NCBI RefSeq assembly: GCF_010093815.1
Contig: NW_022985550.1
Location: 633,074 to 697,073 of the forward strand
Direction of reading: 5' to 3'
Length of the DNA stretch: 64,000 nt
Source: Pseudovirgaria hyperparasitica
Lineage: Eukaryota > Ascomycota > Dothideomycetes > Acrospermales > Acrospermaceae
The number at the start of each line of letters is the position of its first letter. Within the stretch, counting starts at the first letter, position 1. This document shows, piece after piece, positions 25,035-36,750 of this stretch. The notes under the pieces were generated by a model, which ran no database searches, had not been told where the DNA came from, and saw only the letters and a list, made by a program, of their open reading frames with translations. The position numbers and the translations under genes were made by a program.

Positions 25035-25233
25035 CACTACATATAGAACGACAATTTAGTCTTGTGGAATATGTGAAGGGAGTGTTGAGCTATTGAGTGA
25101 GAAACATCAAACGACCGATATACCTCGAGGCAACATATAGCACTCGCATAACTGGGTCTGCATAACATGCGTCTGTCTGGATATGACAACAACGCCGAGA
25201 TCAACCCGACCTGATCGATATGTGACAGTATCC

Positions 25234-26711
25234 TCAAGAGCAAGTCGACTTATGTCCAATGACACGGTCTTTTTCTGTGTCTTCGGGTCGCATACGCCAC
25301 TGAGCTCTCGCACGCCTCACTGAGTCCCCGTACACAAGGTGCCATTCTCTTGCCAACTCTTCAGGTGTATCCCAAGCCCTTTCTTCGTTCCTGACCCAAA
25401 GTCGCAGGATATGGCGTCTATGGTCTCCGACTTCAGCATCGGTGAAAGCATTCCGACCGTGGAGCACGCCCAAATTGTTGTATAGGAGCATATCGCCAGG
25501 TTTGAGAGACATGGTGATCCCAGTCTCCTCGGCGACGTAATGGATCATATCCAAGGCCTCTGCTTGCTCTTCACTCATGGCCGGAAGGCTCTGAGACAAG
25601 GGGTAATGCTCTGACCCCGTAATCTTCTGTCGACTGAAACAGAAGAAGGGACCGTGTTCTTTCTCCCCAAAGAGAATGGGCCTAGCATGCCAGACCTCAG
25701 GTGGCTTATCTCTATTATGAAAGTCAATCATGATGATATAAGTTTCGGCAAAGATCAGACACTTACTTATCGTAGACCCAGATGGGTGCCGCGAGTGTGT
25801 TCACCATGTCAGGGCGACTTGCCGCAATTCTATTGTAGACTGTGGCCGAGGAAGCAAGTGTGGACTCTCCACCATTGGCCGCACTATCTTGGATATACAT
25901 GCAAAGTATATCACAGACATCGTTGTGATATGGTAGGATTCCACCAGTGAAAGTCGGAGTACGTTTGCTACACTTTCCAAACTTGAACCCCATGTCGACC
26001 AGATGGGCTGTACACTATTAGCGCCCAAAAGCACTGCTAGGACACTACTCACTGAGCATGTTTCCAAACCTATCCTGACAGCCCCTTTGCTCTCCGATGT
26101 GGCTTGCAATTCCAGCAAACAGCAAGACGTTATCGGTGGCAGAGTAATTTTCAGGATTAAGCCCTCGCAAGATAGTGATACCACGACCAGAGTGGAGATC
26201 CTTGGATATCTGTTCCAATTGAGCACCATACTTGGGTAGCGGAAATAGCTCCTTTGACATCTGATCAGGGCCGTTATTGCCTGGGAGATCTATTATTGTA
26301 GTCAATTGGGTACTCCAGTAACAGACTGCGCGAAGCCGACGTACCTTTGAAGTACTGGAGGGCCGCCTCGACCTCTGCAATCTCATCTTTGGTTAGTTCG
26401 GTGATGAGAGCATCGACTCCCCCGATATCTCTTCCATACCAGACCCTAGGTCCGGTAATCGCACGGGGAAAGCCTTTGGGCAGCGGCTCATTCACATCTC
26501 GAGTTGCCTCAAGACGCTTTACTCGCGCCTCGAAATCAGCTCTATCGGGCTCAAACTTGATAGATGGTCGAACAACTTCGATAGAGTCCTCGGGGGCTTG
26601 CTTTGACTTCATGACTTGGTCTTGAGGAAGCGATGCAAAATAATGACCGCGTAGTCCAATGGACATCTCCGGCGCGGGGGAAGGAGACAAGAGCATGGTT
26701 TCGGGAGCCAT
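25234..26711 (-). CDS. TauD/TfdA-type Fe(II)/2-oxoglutarate dioxygenase
   Basis: Exons 26711..26345, 26289..26053, 26007..25767 and 25711..25234 give 440 aa. The protein should oxidise a small molecule using Fe(II), O2 and 2-oxoglutarate. Visible motifs: the iron ligands H-x-D in GGILPYHNDVCDILCMY; the distal histidine in HGRNAFTDAEVGDHRRH, followed by ILRLWVR with the 2-oxoglutarate-binding Arg; and the MLLYNNLGVLHGR block typical of fungal TauD/gamma-butyrobetaine-like proteins. The N-terminal ITGPRVWYGRDI motif is common in the fungal branch. Substrate unknown (taurine, aromatic acids or a metabolite intermediate are options). It converges on the zinc-cluster-like gene and diverges from the kinase-like gene, so all three may share control. 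A second in-frame ATG five codons on is possible. Confidence 0.87.
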
Positions 26712-27481
26712 GGTGAAATAGCAATAAACTATGAATGTGCTAGTATCACGTTCTAAAGTCGTGACTGGAGGTTTTGGTGTGGAAGGCTTTGCTATGACTT
26801 GCAAGAACGATGGACCGCTCCGACTCAATGCTCATTTATATACTTTTGAATGAGACTCGACTCTCCTAGACTTCACCGTGGCCCCACAAACTACCCCTCC
26901 TTGCTTCTCTGTCATTTAGGCCGGCCTAGTAGTAGATATGGTGTTCGGAATCTTGTCCTACCCAATAGGCGAACAAGGAATCTATTTCCAACACCTCATC
27001 GCTAGGGGTTTCATGCACCCACAATGCAGAGCAAATCAACAAACACATGGACAGCCCGGAGGCACCGAACTATCATGTTGCTTCGTTATACGAATCCCGA
27101 CATGTGAGCTAACGAGACATATCATCTCATGATAAATCGTGTGTTCCACTGCAAACGAAGTCGAATCTAGTAAACGGATCTATGCTGCTGTGACCCTGGC
27201 TCTGATCTCCACATACTCCAGATCAATGATGAAGCTACCTAATCATAGAGCACCTAGACTCATGATTGGTGTTACCTTGGGTCAAAGGATCTCGGACCCT
27301 TGAGATGGTGACAGAAGTTTGTTGGGATGTAGTCGCCATGTCTGGCCGACAGCTCTGAATCTTGTCAGTATATTAACATGTCTATTGGTCCACCCGCAGA
27401 AGAATTTGGCTCGATGCATCAAACTCAAGCACTGAGGCCCTCCCATGTCAACAGTTTCCAAGTCGCAATCACAAGACCACG
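26712..27481. promoter_or_regulatory. Divergent promoter, 770 bp
   Basis: The shared upstream region of the dioxygenase (minus) and the kinase-like gene (plus). No coding frame or repeat was seen. Confidence 0.4.
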
Positions 27482-29298
27482 ATGGACTTAGCAGCATCCG
27501 ATGTTGACTTGCTATGCCAACCCACAGGTGCATTTGTCGATATCGAGGACTACCTTCATCGAATCAACACCGTCACAGAAGGACCGAAAGACCAAAGTTT
27601 GCTACGTGCTTTCGATGTTGACAGCAACTCTCCACTCCACCAGAGCCGTCAAAATGGAGAACACAACGGCCGTTGGCGACTCGACGGCATCGACTGCCAG
27701 GGCACCCAAATCTATATTGTCCCTCTCTTCATCCACCACCCAGCCCCCAAACGCATCGATTTGTTCATCCCGCCCCAGCATCGCTACTCACCTGGACTCC
27801 GTGAATCCCTCGATGCCGCATGGGCATTCTGCATCCGCGACTCACGGGTCAACACTCTTGGCATCGCTGAGTATGTTATTACTGCGCTTGAACACTGGAC
27901 TAATGCTATCGGGCCGGATGCCGTGGAGCGGTTATGGACCGACGCTCCGTTTGGCAGTCGATTGGTGCTTGACCGTATCTCCGCCAGTGTCTTCGACACA
28001 ACGATAAGATTCGTCAAAGAATTTGACGTTGAGCGGCAGATGCTTTCGTTTGTACAGCTACAGTCCATGTGGAAGCTGCCCCACCAGGATATCCCTGACC
28101 CAATCAGCTTGGACGAGCTACGGCTGCTCGGACAGCTGCATGATACCGTATCTTTAGTCATGCTACCAACGAGTGTAGGAGGTAAAAAGGCAATATTCAA
28201 GAGTTCATTACATGACGTCAAGTACATGTATCATGAGCTGAAGTTGCTGCTGACTATGCGGCCACATGTGAATGTGATGTCAAAGCCTTGGCACCTTGTC
28301 ACTGTCAAAGATCGGTACGGTGGTGATGACAAGACTGTTGGCTTCATCCTTCCATTCTATGAGCAGGGAAACTTAGCAGATATAGTAAGCTACAGGAAAG
28401 GTTTAGGCACCCTCGAACTGAAAGATCAGTTCCGATGGGCAATGCAGATTGTTGTGGCACTCAGACATGTTAAGACAGGACCGGCGAAGTTTTACTCCGA
28501 ACTCAAAGCGGACAACTTGCTACTTGACAACGACGATAATGTGGTACTCATAGACTTTGAGCAGATGGGTTCGTATCAGAATACTACCCATGTCACTAGC
28601 TGACTGTACTAGGAAACTGGGCCACATACAGTGCCCCTGAGATCCACTACGTCGAGTACTGCAAGCGCCTCAGCAAGTCGCCACATGTGCCAGCTGCGGA
28701 GCAGAAACGATACAAAGCAATACTAGAGAGCCATGTCGGTCTCACCCAAGATCCAGATCCGACATACGATAATCCTGTCAATGGATACTATACTGCTTGG
28801 ACAACTCTGACTCCTGAAGAACAAGAAGCTGCTGAAGTGTTCTCTCTTGGTATGGCTCTTTGGTGTATCTTTGAAGGCTGTGCCGATACGCGGAACTCCG
28901 TACTCAAAGCATTCAGATATGACTCAGAGCAAGAGTTTCCAGAGTTTTGGAGGTCTCCTAACGCAATCAGGAAGTTGATTTACGACTGTACACAAGGATT
29001 CAGGAATAGTGACCTAGGCAGAACACGAATAATCCGGATCAACGACAAGGTATATCCGAGAGGACGCAGCGGCGTCAATGGTGAGCCAACCGGGACCGCG
29101 CTAGAGGCGGCAGTCGCGGCTCAGCAAATGTGGAAAGAACGAGTCGCAGCCATGGAGACCTTCTTAGACGCGAAGGCAAGATGGAAGAGAGGCGAGCGCA
29201 ACAGGGGTGATGAGCAATTGCTAGGCTTCATGAATCGGCCAAAGCTGCAAGAAGTCCAGCACAGACTGTTTGAGATTCAGGCTGGTATTTCCCAGTAG
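27482..29298 (+). CDS. Protein-kinase-like protein with altered catalytic loop
   Basis: Exons 27482..28568 and 28613..29298 give 590 aa. The 44-nt intron has a weak GTTCGT donor, but splicing restores LIDFEQMGNWATYSAPE, a kinase activation segment with its APE motif. Residues 1-200 show no domain I know. The kinase-like half carries a beta3-like KKAIFKSS, a hinge-like FILPFYEQGNLADI, a catalytic loop YSELKADNLLL (residues 338-348) and DFE in place of DFG (358-360). In the loop the usual HxD is changed: Glu340 sits where the catalytic Asp should be, while Asn345 is kept. The fold looks kinase but activity is doubtful. The C-terminal lobe is shortened and followed by a charged tail. Similar lineage-specific kinase-like genes occur in many filamentous fungi. 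Confidence 0.75.
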
Positions 29299-29340
29299 TA
29301 CCACATAGATCATAATTCCTGGTTCAACGCAATAGTCAGC

Positions 29341-29972
29341 TCAACTCTTCACTTTGAATGGTAAACCCTCCATCTCCTCCTTCGTCCAGTACAACATCAT
29401 GTTTTCTGCCTTTAACATTTGTACCTCCTCATCCATATGCCGCCAGAGCACCTCTCCAAACCCGTCCATCTGCCTCTTGATCTCCACCAGGTCGACTTCG
29501 ATCTTTTCCTCCCTAGCCCATGCCTTCAAGTACTCGTGTAGCGTATCAAGTCCTGTGTGAATCTCGCGATGCTGCGCATAGATCTCTGGCCTAGTCTTGC
29601 AACCCTTCTGATCTATAGACGGCTCGGAGAAGTCCGGTCTAAACACCGGCATCTTCATGCCAAGCTTTGGAAACACATGCTCTTCTTCCAACGCATGATG
29701 CCTGTCAAGCGCGGCGCACCACTCTAGAAATTTGCCGACATAGGCGCCTGGAGTGATGTCGCTGGGGAGCCTTCCAGCATTGCAGATGCTGAGGAGCTCG
29801 GTCCAGGTCTGGCGAAAGCCTTCGTGCTGCACGGGGGGTGGTGAGTGCCGGTGTGCATCACAGGATCTCGGGGCGCGGGACCTACGAAAGCGTCCATGCC
29901 GACCGCCATTTTGTTGAACAGACGGTATTCATAGCTGGTCAGGTCTTGCGGGGCTTGTGCAAAAGTCGCCAT
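29341..29972 (-). CDS. Hemerythrin-like (HHE) diiron domain protein
   Basis: Exons 29972..29886 and 29826..29341 give 190 aa. The 59-nt intron (GTAGGT to GTGCAG) is supported because splicing creates NKMAVGMDAFHEGFRQTW, the family's first His motif. The further ligands are in place: ALDRHHALEEEHVFPKLG (HHxxxEEEH), QHREIHTGLD, and WRHMDEEVQML. These form the four-helix bundle that binds a non-haem diiron centre. Fungal HHE proteins are cytosolic and their role is mostly unknown (oxygen, NO or iron handling). The start at 29972 is the first Met that leads into the domain; an extra upstream exon is possible. Its stop lies 42 bp from the end of the convergent kinase-like gene. Confidence 0.87.
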
Positions 29973-32100
29973 ACCCTTGAGGCGGGATGTTTGTATTTTG
30001 TGCAGTCATGTTTTAAGCTGCCAGAATTGCTGTTGATATAGTTGTGATTTCCCAAATAGGCTAGATCCGGAACATCATGGCGGATTGTGGAGAATTGTTC
30101 GCAGCGATATGGTTGGCAGAGAAAATGAACGAGCGTGGCACAGTGGGAGACAGGGAAGCCCTTGTCTTCGGGGCTGTAAGTGAGGGACGGGAAGACAGGG
30201 GCCGAAATGGACATGGGTGCGATGATCCCCCGGTCAACGCTTCTCTCCTCACTTGAAATCATACATGCAGGTATGATTATAGCCCTGTCGAGTGCATGAG
30301 ATTTGCATCTTCGGATTGGAAGACCTGGGAGTGCTCAATGTTGGCGAGTCTTGGGACGCGGGAGAGTAAAAAGAGACCCCAGGATCATGATCACGACTCA
30401 GAGTACCAGTCAAACAGAGTTGCCTGCTGATCGCAAGAGCTGATTCATATTGGCTGCACGAAAATACATATGCACTGGTGCTGTGAGACGTGCGTTGATC
30501 TCTCCGCATTACAGCACGCTTCGATATGCAACTTCTCTGACTCGCATACTTACAACGTCGTACAGTAGCGTGCATCCATTCCGCTTGACATAGAAGAGTG
30601 TGATGGCAGAGATTGGGATTTTCATGCAAGCCAGAAGCAAGTCAAGCTCGACCGCTCAAAACTCCTACCAATCAAGTCAATCTAAAGGTGTTCGGAGATA
30701 GCTCCTAAGCCTTTGAGCCATTCAATGAGGCTCTGTTTAGATTCCTTGCTTATAATGGCTTACTATCAGTATTTCAGACTTTCCAAGTGGGTCTCAGTCA
30801 GATACCTGGGTGCCCAAAGCCAAGCCCATACACCACTTTTCTACCTTCTTAGGCTTATCTATTTTACACATATGGATAGGCATTTAGAGGACTCTAACTT
30901 CGATTAATCTAATATCACTGGCGGAGAGGTAAGGAGGTCAATCTCAGGTGTTGTAGTGAGACGAGACCAGGATGCAACTTTAGGTGCCGCTCGTTCCTTA
31001 TGATATCTGTGCTCTGATAGTTATGGACCTTAAAAATGAGGTTTATGCTTTTAAGAGCGGCCAAGTCGGTGTTTAGTTGTCACAGCTGTTTATAGAGAGT
31101 ATTACCACAAGTATTATCCTGGACCCACTAAAGATGAATGTGTAATTGATAACAGCGACCGTAATGCCACAGTGATCCTGATAGAACGTGCCCGGATTTC
31201 AACGGCTGATGATTCATCTGTCAGGTTGTAACTTTCGTCGATGTGAACCTGACTAACAAGATGGTATGAATGCGTATATCCTCAGATCTCTTAGCTACGG
31301 TGCGTTTGAGTCTTATGGCTGATCACTTAGGACGAACTCGTCTTGATACTGTGGAAGTATTGACTCATCTAACTAACTGGGACTTGACTGATGTTTGGTC
31401 GAAGGCATAGTCTACGATACGTCCAGAATCGAGATAACTTTGATTTCTTCACGCTTCTGTCGGTTCATAGCTCCGACGCCCCTCAATACAGCGATCCTAT
31501 ACTCCTGAGCGGCATTGTCTAGACAGGGCCGGGAAGTGTTGAAACATCGACGATACTAATGCTGAGGTTATGAAGGTGATCATGACAACGACCTTTAATC
31601 TACTTATAAACACTATTTATATCTGTCAGCTTATAGGCTCAACTATCTTCTCAGTGCAGCAGCAGTGTCGACGACTCCTTTTCACATAACCTATAGATGA
31701 AGATGGGCTGGCACTGGGCGCGTGCGTCCTTTACGCCTATTACATGCATATGTTTCTCACTTCTCATTCTCTACACTACGAATCAGCTAAATATATCCAA
31801 ATCATCTATGTGATGATCCTTATTCCGATGTCGACGTGATTCGCAAAACTGTCGTGGGTTGGCGAAGAATTCTTATCGCTTGGCTGTGGCGCTGGTGCAC
31901 GTGCACATCTTAGCATTCCAAGGATTACGCAAGTCATACTAGAGCTTAATCAAGGTTAGTCCGCCTGCTGCTGCCTTGCGATCTTCCATGTTCACGTTGT
32001 TCATTCGACATCTGTGCGAAGCCCACGAATGCAACTTGGTGATTGCCTGCTGCTCGTGCCACCTTGCCGATATGATGGCAATACTTAAGGCCGACTCATC
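29973..32100. other. Large empty gap, 2.1 kb
   Basis: Between the divergent hemerythrin-like and polymerase genes. Frames here are short, contain frequent stops and show no motif. The stretch 30,900-31,850 is AT-leaning. No RNA gene, terminal repeat or target-site duplication was recognised. Confidence 0.5.
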
Positions 32101-34359
32101 ATGTTCGACTTTAGCCCCGATGATAAGAAAAAGTTCTACGAGGACCTAGAAAACTTGGATAAGACCGACAGTGAGCGCGAAGACGAAGGCCATTTAGAAT
32201 CGATACGACTCTTGAGGGGTAGTCCAACGCATTTGTCAACTTCTCGTGGATCTTTTACTGGCCGTCGAGTCGCTAGAACGTTGACGGCGTTCGATCAGAA
32301 TGCTCACAGAGCAATTTCGCGTGAAAGCAGTTCTAGACATTTCCCACTCTCCCTTATTCGATCACAGTCGGAACCTCAGCCTATGCAACCTCAGATATCG
32401 CTGAGTCATCCTCGAGAGAAGTCTGTCTCCTTCCGGCATCTTGGTTTGAAGAAGAGTGCCTCAAGCTCTTCGTTGTCTTCGAGAGAAATGGCGCCTGCAT
32501 CCAAGTCAATTCATGAAAAAGGCAAAGGGAAGAAGCGTTCGAGGCCGACGCAGGAAATCCAGCTAGCACAAATATTTCAGGGCCTCGTTTTCTTTTTTGT
32601 ACCAAACAACACTCACAATAATGCGCGTAGAATGAGAATTGAACTGGCACAGAAGAGAGGCGCAATCTGGGCAAAAGAATGGTCCACGGCTCAGATCACC
32701 CATGTTATCGCTGATAAAGACGTCAAATATGCTTGGCTTCTAAGCCACCTTAATTTGACTGAGATTCCAGTATGTAATATGTGATATCAAAATCTGCATT
32801 AGACTGACTGGATATGGTAGTCCAATATATCCGTTGTTTCGGAGCACTTCATACCCGATTCCATCGCTGCAGGGCTGCAGGATCCTGCGAGACCTCGGTA
32901 CAGAATCGAAGGTCAAGTTGTCCAACCACCGAATCGTACTGCAGTAGAACTGCCTGCGGAATCAGACAGATCACTGCAAGTCAAGCCTGCAAAGAAGGAT
33001 GTCTCACTCACTGGTCCAGACACCCAATCTACAGTCGTGGCCAGCAGCATCGGTACTGCAGTTCTACATGACGCCTTAAATGATTCAACTCGAGCAAGCA
33101 AAAGTAACAGGAATCAGGCGCAGTACAACGATGAATTAGCTCAGGTGATCAAGGAAACTAAACCCTTTGCCCATCTTCCGCTTTCTGACGAGTCCGATGA
33201 CGCGGGGGCTGACCAGCCTGACGATTTAGACCACGAAGAAGGCCCACCTAGGAAAGCACCCAGACTCGATATTGCAAGTGAGGCCTCGGTCGACAAGTGG
33301 CAAAAGTCATTTCAGTGCATGCACAAGAATGAGGGTAACCTGGAGAGACAAAATCCTAATGCATATACTATAGGCATTCTGTCAGAAATGGCTCAGTATT
33401 ATGACAATGGTCATGACGACTTCAGACTCATGTCATATCGGCGAGCTGTTGCGTCTCTGCAGAAGTGTGATACGCTGATTACAACCAAGGATCAGGCTCT
33501 TAAACTTGGCCGAGTTGGCCCAAGTATTGCAGAGAAAATTGAAGAGATTGTGACAACTAAGGGACTTCGCAAACTCGAAAATGCAAAATCTGATCCTCGC
33601 GAGGTCGCAATCCAACTGTTTCTAAGGGTCTACGGATGTGGCAAGGCTTTGGCTGAGGAATGGTATGCAAAGGGATATCGAACTTTAGAAGACCTCGAAA
33701 AAGAGAAGCTTACGAGCAATCAACGCATCGGGGTCGATCATTACGAAGACTTCAACACCCGCATACCACGTGCGGAAGTAGAAGCTCATGGAAAAGTTGT
33801 AATGGATGCTTTGGAAGTAGTCGCTCCTGGGTACAAAGCAACGATCATGGGTTCCTATAGACGTGGCACAAAAGACTGTGGAGACATTGACATGCTCATC
33901 ACGAAAGAGAACACCGCCGTCGAAACCGTCGCAACAGTCGTATTTGAGCAGCTTGTTCCGTACCTCACAGAAACCGGGTTTCTTGTCGCAAGTCTCGCAA
34001 CGCCACACGCCAATGGAGGCACTAAATGGCATGGGGCATCGTTGCTACCGGCATCATCCCTTCCGTCTGGCTCAAAACCCCTATGGCGCCGTATAGACTT
34101 CCTCGTTGTGCCAGAGTCGGAGATGGGTGCCGCACTCCTGTACTTCACCGGAGATGATATATTCAACCGTAGTATGAGGTTACTTGCCAGCAAGAAAAAG
34201 ATGCGCTTGAACCAGCGTGGGCTATACAAAGATGTCATCCGAGGACCAAACCGGGAGAGACTTACAGAAGGCACGCTTGTTGAAGGAAAAAGCGAGCAGG
34301 GTATCTTCGAGGCCTTAGGCGTACCCTATAGGCCTCCCCATCATCGCATCTGCGGATAG
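32101..34359 (+). CDS. POL4: DNA polymerase IV / lambda (family X)
   Basis: Exons 32101..32769 and 32821..34359 give 735 aa. The enzyme fills short gaps in nuclear base-excision repair and non-homologous end joining. Order: acidic and Ser-rich N-terminus; a BRCT domain at about residues 155-240 (IFQGLVFFFVPNN, RGAIWAKEWSTAQITHVIAD), interrupted by the intron; a Ser/Pro linker; the 8-kDa lyase domain (ILSEMAQYYDNGHDDFRLMS, YRRAVASLQ); HhH motifs (LKLGRVGPSIAEKIEEI); palm with catalytic Asp pair in GSYRRGTKDCGDIDMLI and the third Asp in WRRIDFLVVPESEMGAALL; and the finger/thumb motif TGDDIFNRSMRLLA with LNQRGLY. It ends with EALGVPYRPPHHR, typical of the family. Two extra residue blocks precede the third Asp (around ANGGTKWHGASLLP). 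Confidence 0.95.
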
Positions 34360-34416
34360 GGTAATTTTCAGAATCTGTATTCGTTTGGAAGTATTATCAC
34401 CACAACTGTATACTTA

Positions 34417-34453
34417 TCTCTTGAGGCATGAGGAATCTCTTGAGGCATGAGGA
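34417..34453. repeat. Tandem duplication, 19-bp unit, about 1.95 copies
   Basis: The unit TCTCTTGAGGCATGAGGAA at 34417-34435 is followed at once by a second copy that lacks its last base. It lies in the 220-bp convergent gap between POL4 and the S12 hydrolase. Confidence 0.9.
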
Positions 34454-34579
34454 CTTAGCGGATTGATACCAAATTATACAGTCTCATCATGTCAAAGACA
34501 TGGACGTGCTATACTTACTATTGGTTCCATGTCGCCCAAATGGAACAACCTCACCGTACAATTCAATCTACGCGGCGTG

Positions 34580-36202
34580 CTAAATTCTCTTGAACTCTAA
34601 TTTCCTCGCAAGCCAACATCCAATCGTCACACCCTCCACATCTCCGTTCTCATGGCGATGAACTACAATTGTCCAATCTCCAGGTGCTGGCGCGTCCATA
34701 CCACGTGGACACGCCATTAACCATACGTCTTCGCCCAAATAGCGCATCAAATGCGGCGGTCCCCGCCCCATGAAGCCGTCAAAGCTCGCATACAATATCC
34801 CACCCTCGCCCACGAACTCAACAGTACTCCCAATCTCATCACATCGGTAAGAGCCCTGTACGCGCGCTAGGTTGGGATCTGGGACGCCGGTGGGAGATTG
34901 CTTGATGCGCCGGGCGGCGGCAGTGAAGTTTGCCATAGGGCGAAATATGTGGAGTGTATCTGCAACGATGCTTGCGTGGATACCGGTGGATTGTGCAGTG
35001 GTATTGGAAGTTAACGGGATTGTTTCCGACCCTCCTATCATGGAGATCGTGATGCTGCTTTCATTGGAGACGATGACGATGCTAAGCTTGCTTTCGTCAT
35101 CCAAATAAGCCCCGGCCCACAACTCGGATGGCTTGATCGATGCTGGCTTCACGACTTCGGGTTTGGCGAGGAGTTTACCCATCACATACTCTGATGCAGT
35201 GACAGCATTCGCCATGTGATTTTGCATGACGACGATGGATAGCCGATGGGACGGTGCATATAAACGATTTAGTTTGTAGCCGCGCAGACCACCGCTGTGG
35301 CCAATAACAGGTACGTCTTGCACGTCCCAGTGAACCAGACCCATTCTATAGCCTGACTTGCCACCAGACTTAAAAGGGACTGTTGTACCTGCTGATTGCG
35401 CCCAGCTTGATGACTGCGTCCAGTGCTGGTCAAAGTACTTTTCGTATGCGATCATATCCTCGAGTGATGCAACGATGCCAGCGTCACCGGCCCATTCGAT
35501 ATTGTTCTCCGCTGGCAAGTAGCCTCGTAGCTCATCACCTTCGTAGCCAGTGCCAGGGCCCGGTCGTTTCGAGGCATCGGGAATCAGTTTTGCAGTCTTC
35601 ATACCGGCTCGTTCGAAGACTCGCTCTGCGATGAGATCACCGATTTCTCTTCCCGTCACCCTTTCGATAAGTCTGGCAAGTATGTTGAAATTTGTGTTAG
35701 CATAGGAATATCCGTTGCCTGGCTCGAATTGGAACGACTTAAGAGCATCGAGCGCCAGAGTATTGTGCTTTGATATGGAGTAATGTGTTACTGGTCTGGC
35801 TCCGAAGAGCGTGCCTAGCGCCCAGTAGTCACGAATACCGGATTGATTGTCGCACAGATGGTCGACAGTCAGCCCAGTATCTTTTACGATGCCAGGGTGG
35901 AGAAGGGTGCTCATCTCGAGCTGCACCCGCTTCTTGAACTCGCCCTTGGCTACCATCTCCGATGGCGGGTTCTCATTCAAATCATGGAGAGTTGCACAAA
36001 GCATCTGTTTCGAAATTGAACATATGGGTAAAGGTGTTGTTGATTCCATTAGAACGCCCTTGTCCATGTCGGCGTAACCCCATACATAAGTGTCGACGAG
36101 TTCTCCATCTTTAAGCACTGCTGCAGCCCCTCCAGGTCCGCGGAATCGACCCGACATGTCAATGAGGGCCTGCCTCACTGCTTGTGGTGTGATTGAGACC
36201 AT
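34580..36202 (-). CDS. D-aminopeptidase-like serine hydrolase (family S12, class C beta-lactamase fold)
   Basis: A single exon of 540 aa. The start is set at the ATG at 36202 (MVSITPQAVRQAL), because the open frame further up lacks an ATG. The beta-lactamase-like domain carries S-x-x-K at residues 62-65 (PICSISKQML), the Y-x-N triad (GYSYANTNFNILARLIE) and the H-x-G element (VIGHSGGLRGYKLNRLY). Other blocks closely follow bacterial D-aminopeptidase of the Ochrobactrum DAP type: CDNQSGIRDYWALGTLFGA, TGYEGDELRGYLPA. The C-terminal part, ending GVTIGCWLARKLEFKR, fits the extra DAP domains, and total length matches (about 520 aa in bacteria). It should release N-terminal D-residues from peptides or hydrolyse related amides or esters. 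The lack of introns and the bacterial look suggest old transfer; that is inference. Confidence 0.88.
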   Translation of the reverse strand: MVSITPQAVRQALIDMSGRFRGPGGAAAVLKDGELVDTYVWGYADMDKGVLMESTTPLPICSISKQMLCATLHDLNENPPSEMVAKGEFKKRVQLEMSTLLHPGIVKDTGLTVDHLCDNQSGIRDYWALGTLFGARPVTHYSISKHNTLALDALKSFQFEPGNGYSYANTNFNILARLIERVTGREIGDLIAERVFERAGMKTAKLIPDASKRPGPGTGYEGDELRGYLPAENNIEWAGDAGIVASLEDMIAYEKYFDQHWTQSSSWAQSAGTTVPFKSGGKSGYRMGLVHWDVQDVPVIGHSGGLRGYKLNRLYAPSHRLSIVVMQNHMANAVTASEYVMGKLLAKPEVVKPASIKPSELWAGAYLDDESKLSIVIVSNESSITISMIGGSETIPLTSNTTAQSTGIHASIVADTLHIFRPMANFTAAARRIKQSPTGVPDPNLARVQGSYRCDEIGSTVEFVGEGGILYASFDGFMGRGPPHLMRYLGEDVWLMACPRGMDAPAPGDWTIVVHRHENGDVEGVTIGCWLARKLEFKRI

Positions 36203-36750
36203 CTTCAGACTAGTGAATGTCGGACAGTACACAGTCGCGGGGTAACTATTGAACAGATTAGGGGGAGATATGTGAAGAAGACGATATAGCGATAGAACCA
36301 GACAGCCAACAATCGCAAGTTATCGCATGTTCGCTCTCGTTGTTAGCCACCAGAGAAGTGAGGTTCGGAGTGAGGGGCAAGGTTACAGTGGTGGGGAGGG
36401 CAACATGGTGCTTTGTATGCGGAGTCCGGTCTTGGCGAAAAGAAGCTGCAGGATATCTGAAAGAGAGACATCACGTCCAGCGGAGGACTGGAGTGAACAT
36501 AGAAAAATCTTCCACACCCAGAATCTCCCATGATGGGTCGATGTTGCTTCCCAAATCAAGAGGCAATCTGGTAACCCAGCGCTGGCTTCGACCATGAAAC
36601 GCGTAAGAATGTTCCGCTACCGAGTGGTGTTATTCTCCGGACACCCGTTTTTGGCGTGTCCAGGAAATTGTGTTACACGCTGATGATTTGCTATGATGTT
36701 TGCTCCTCCGTTACTGCTACTACTCATCACTCGTGCTCAAACCTGCGAGA
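36203..36750. promoter_or_regulatory. Divergent promoter, 548 bp
   Basis: It separates the S12 hydrolase (minus) from the small unknown gene (plus). No other feature was seen. Confidence 0.35.
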
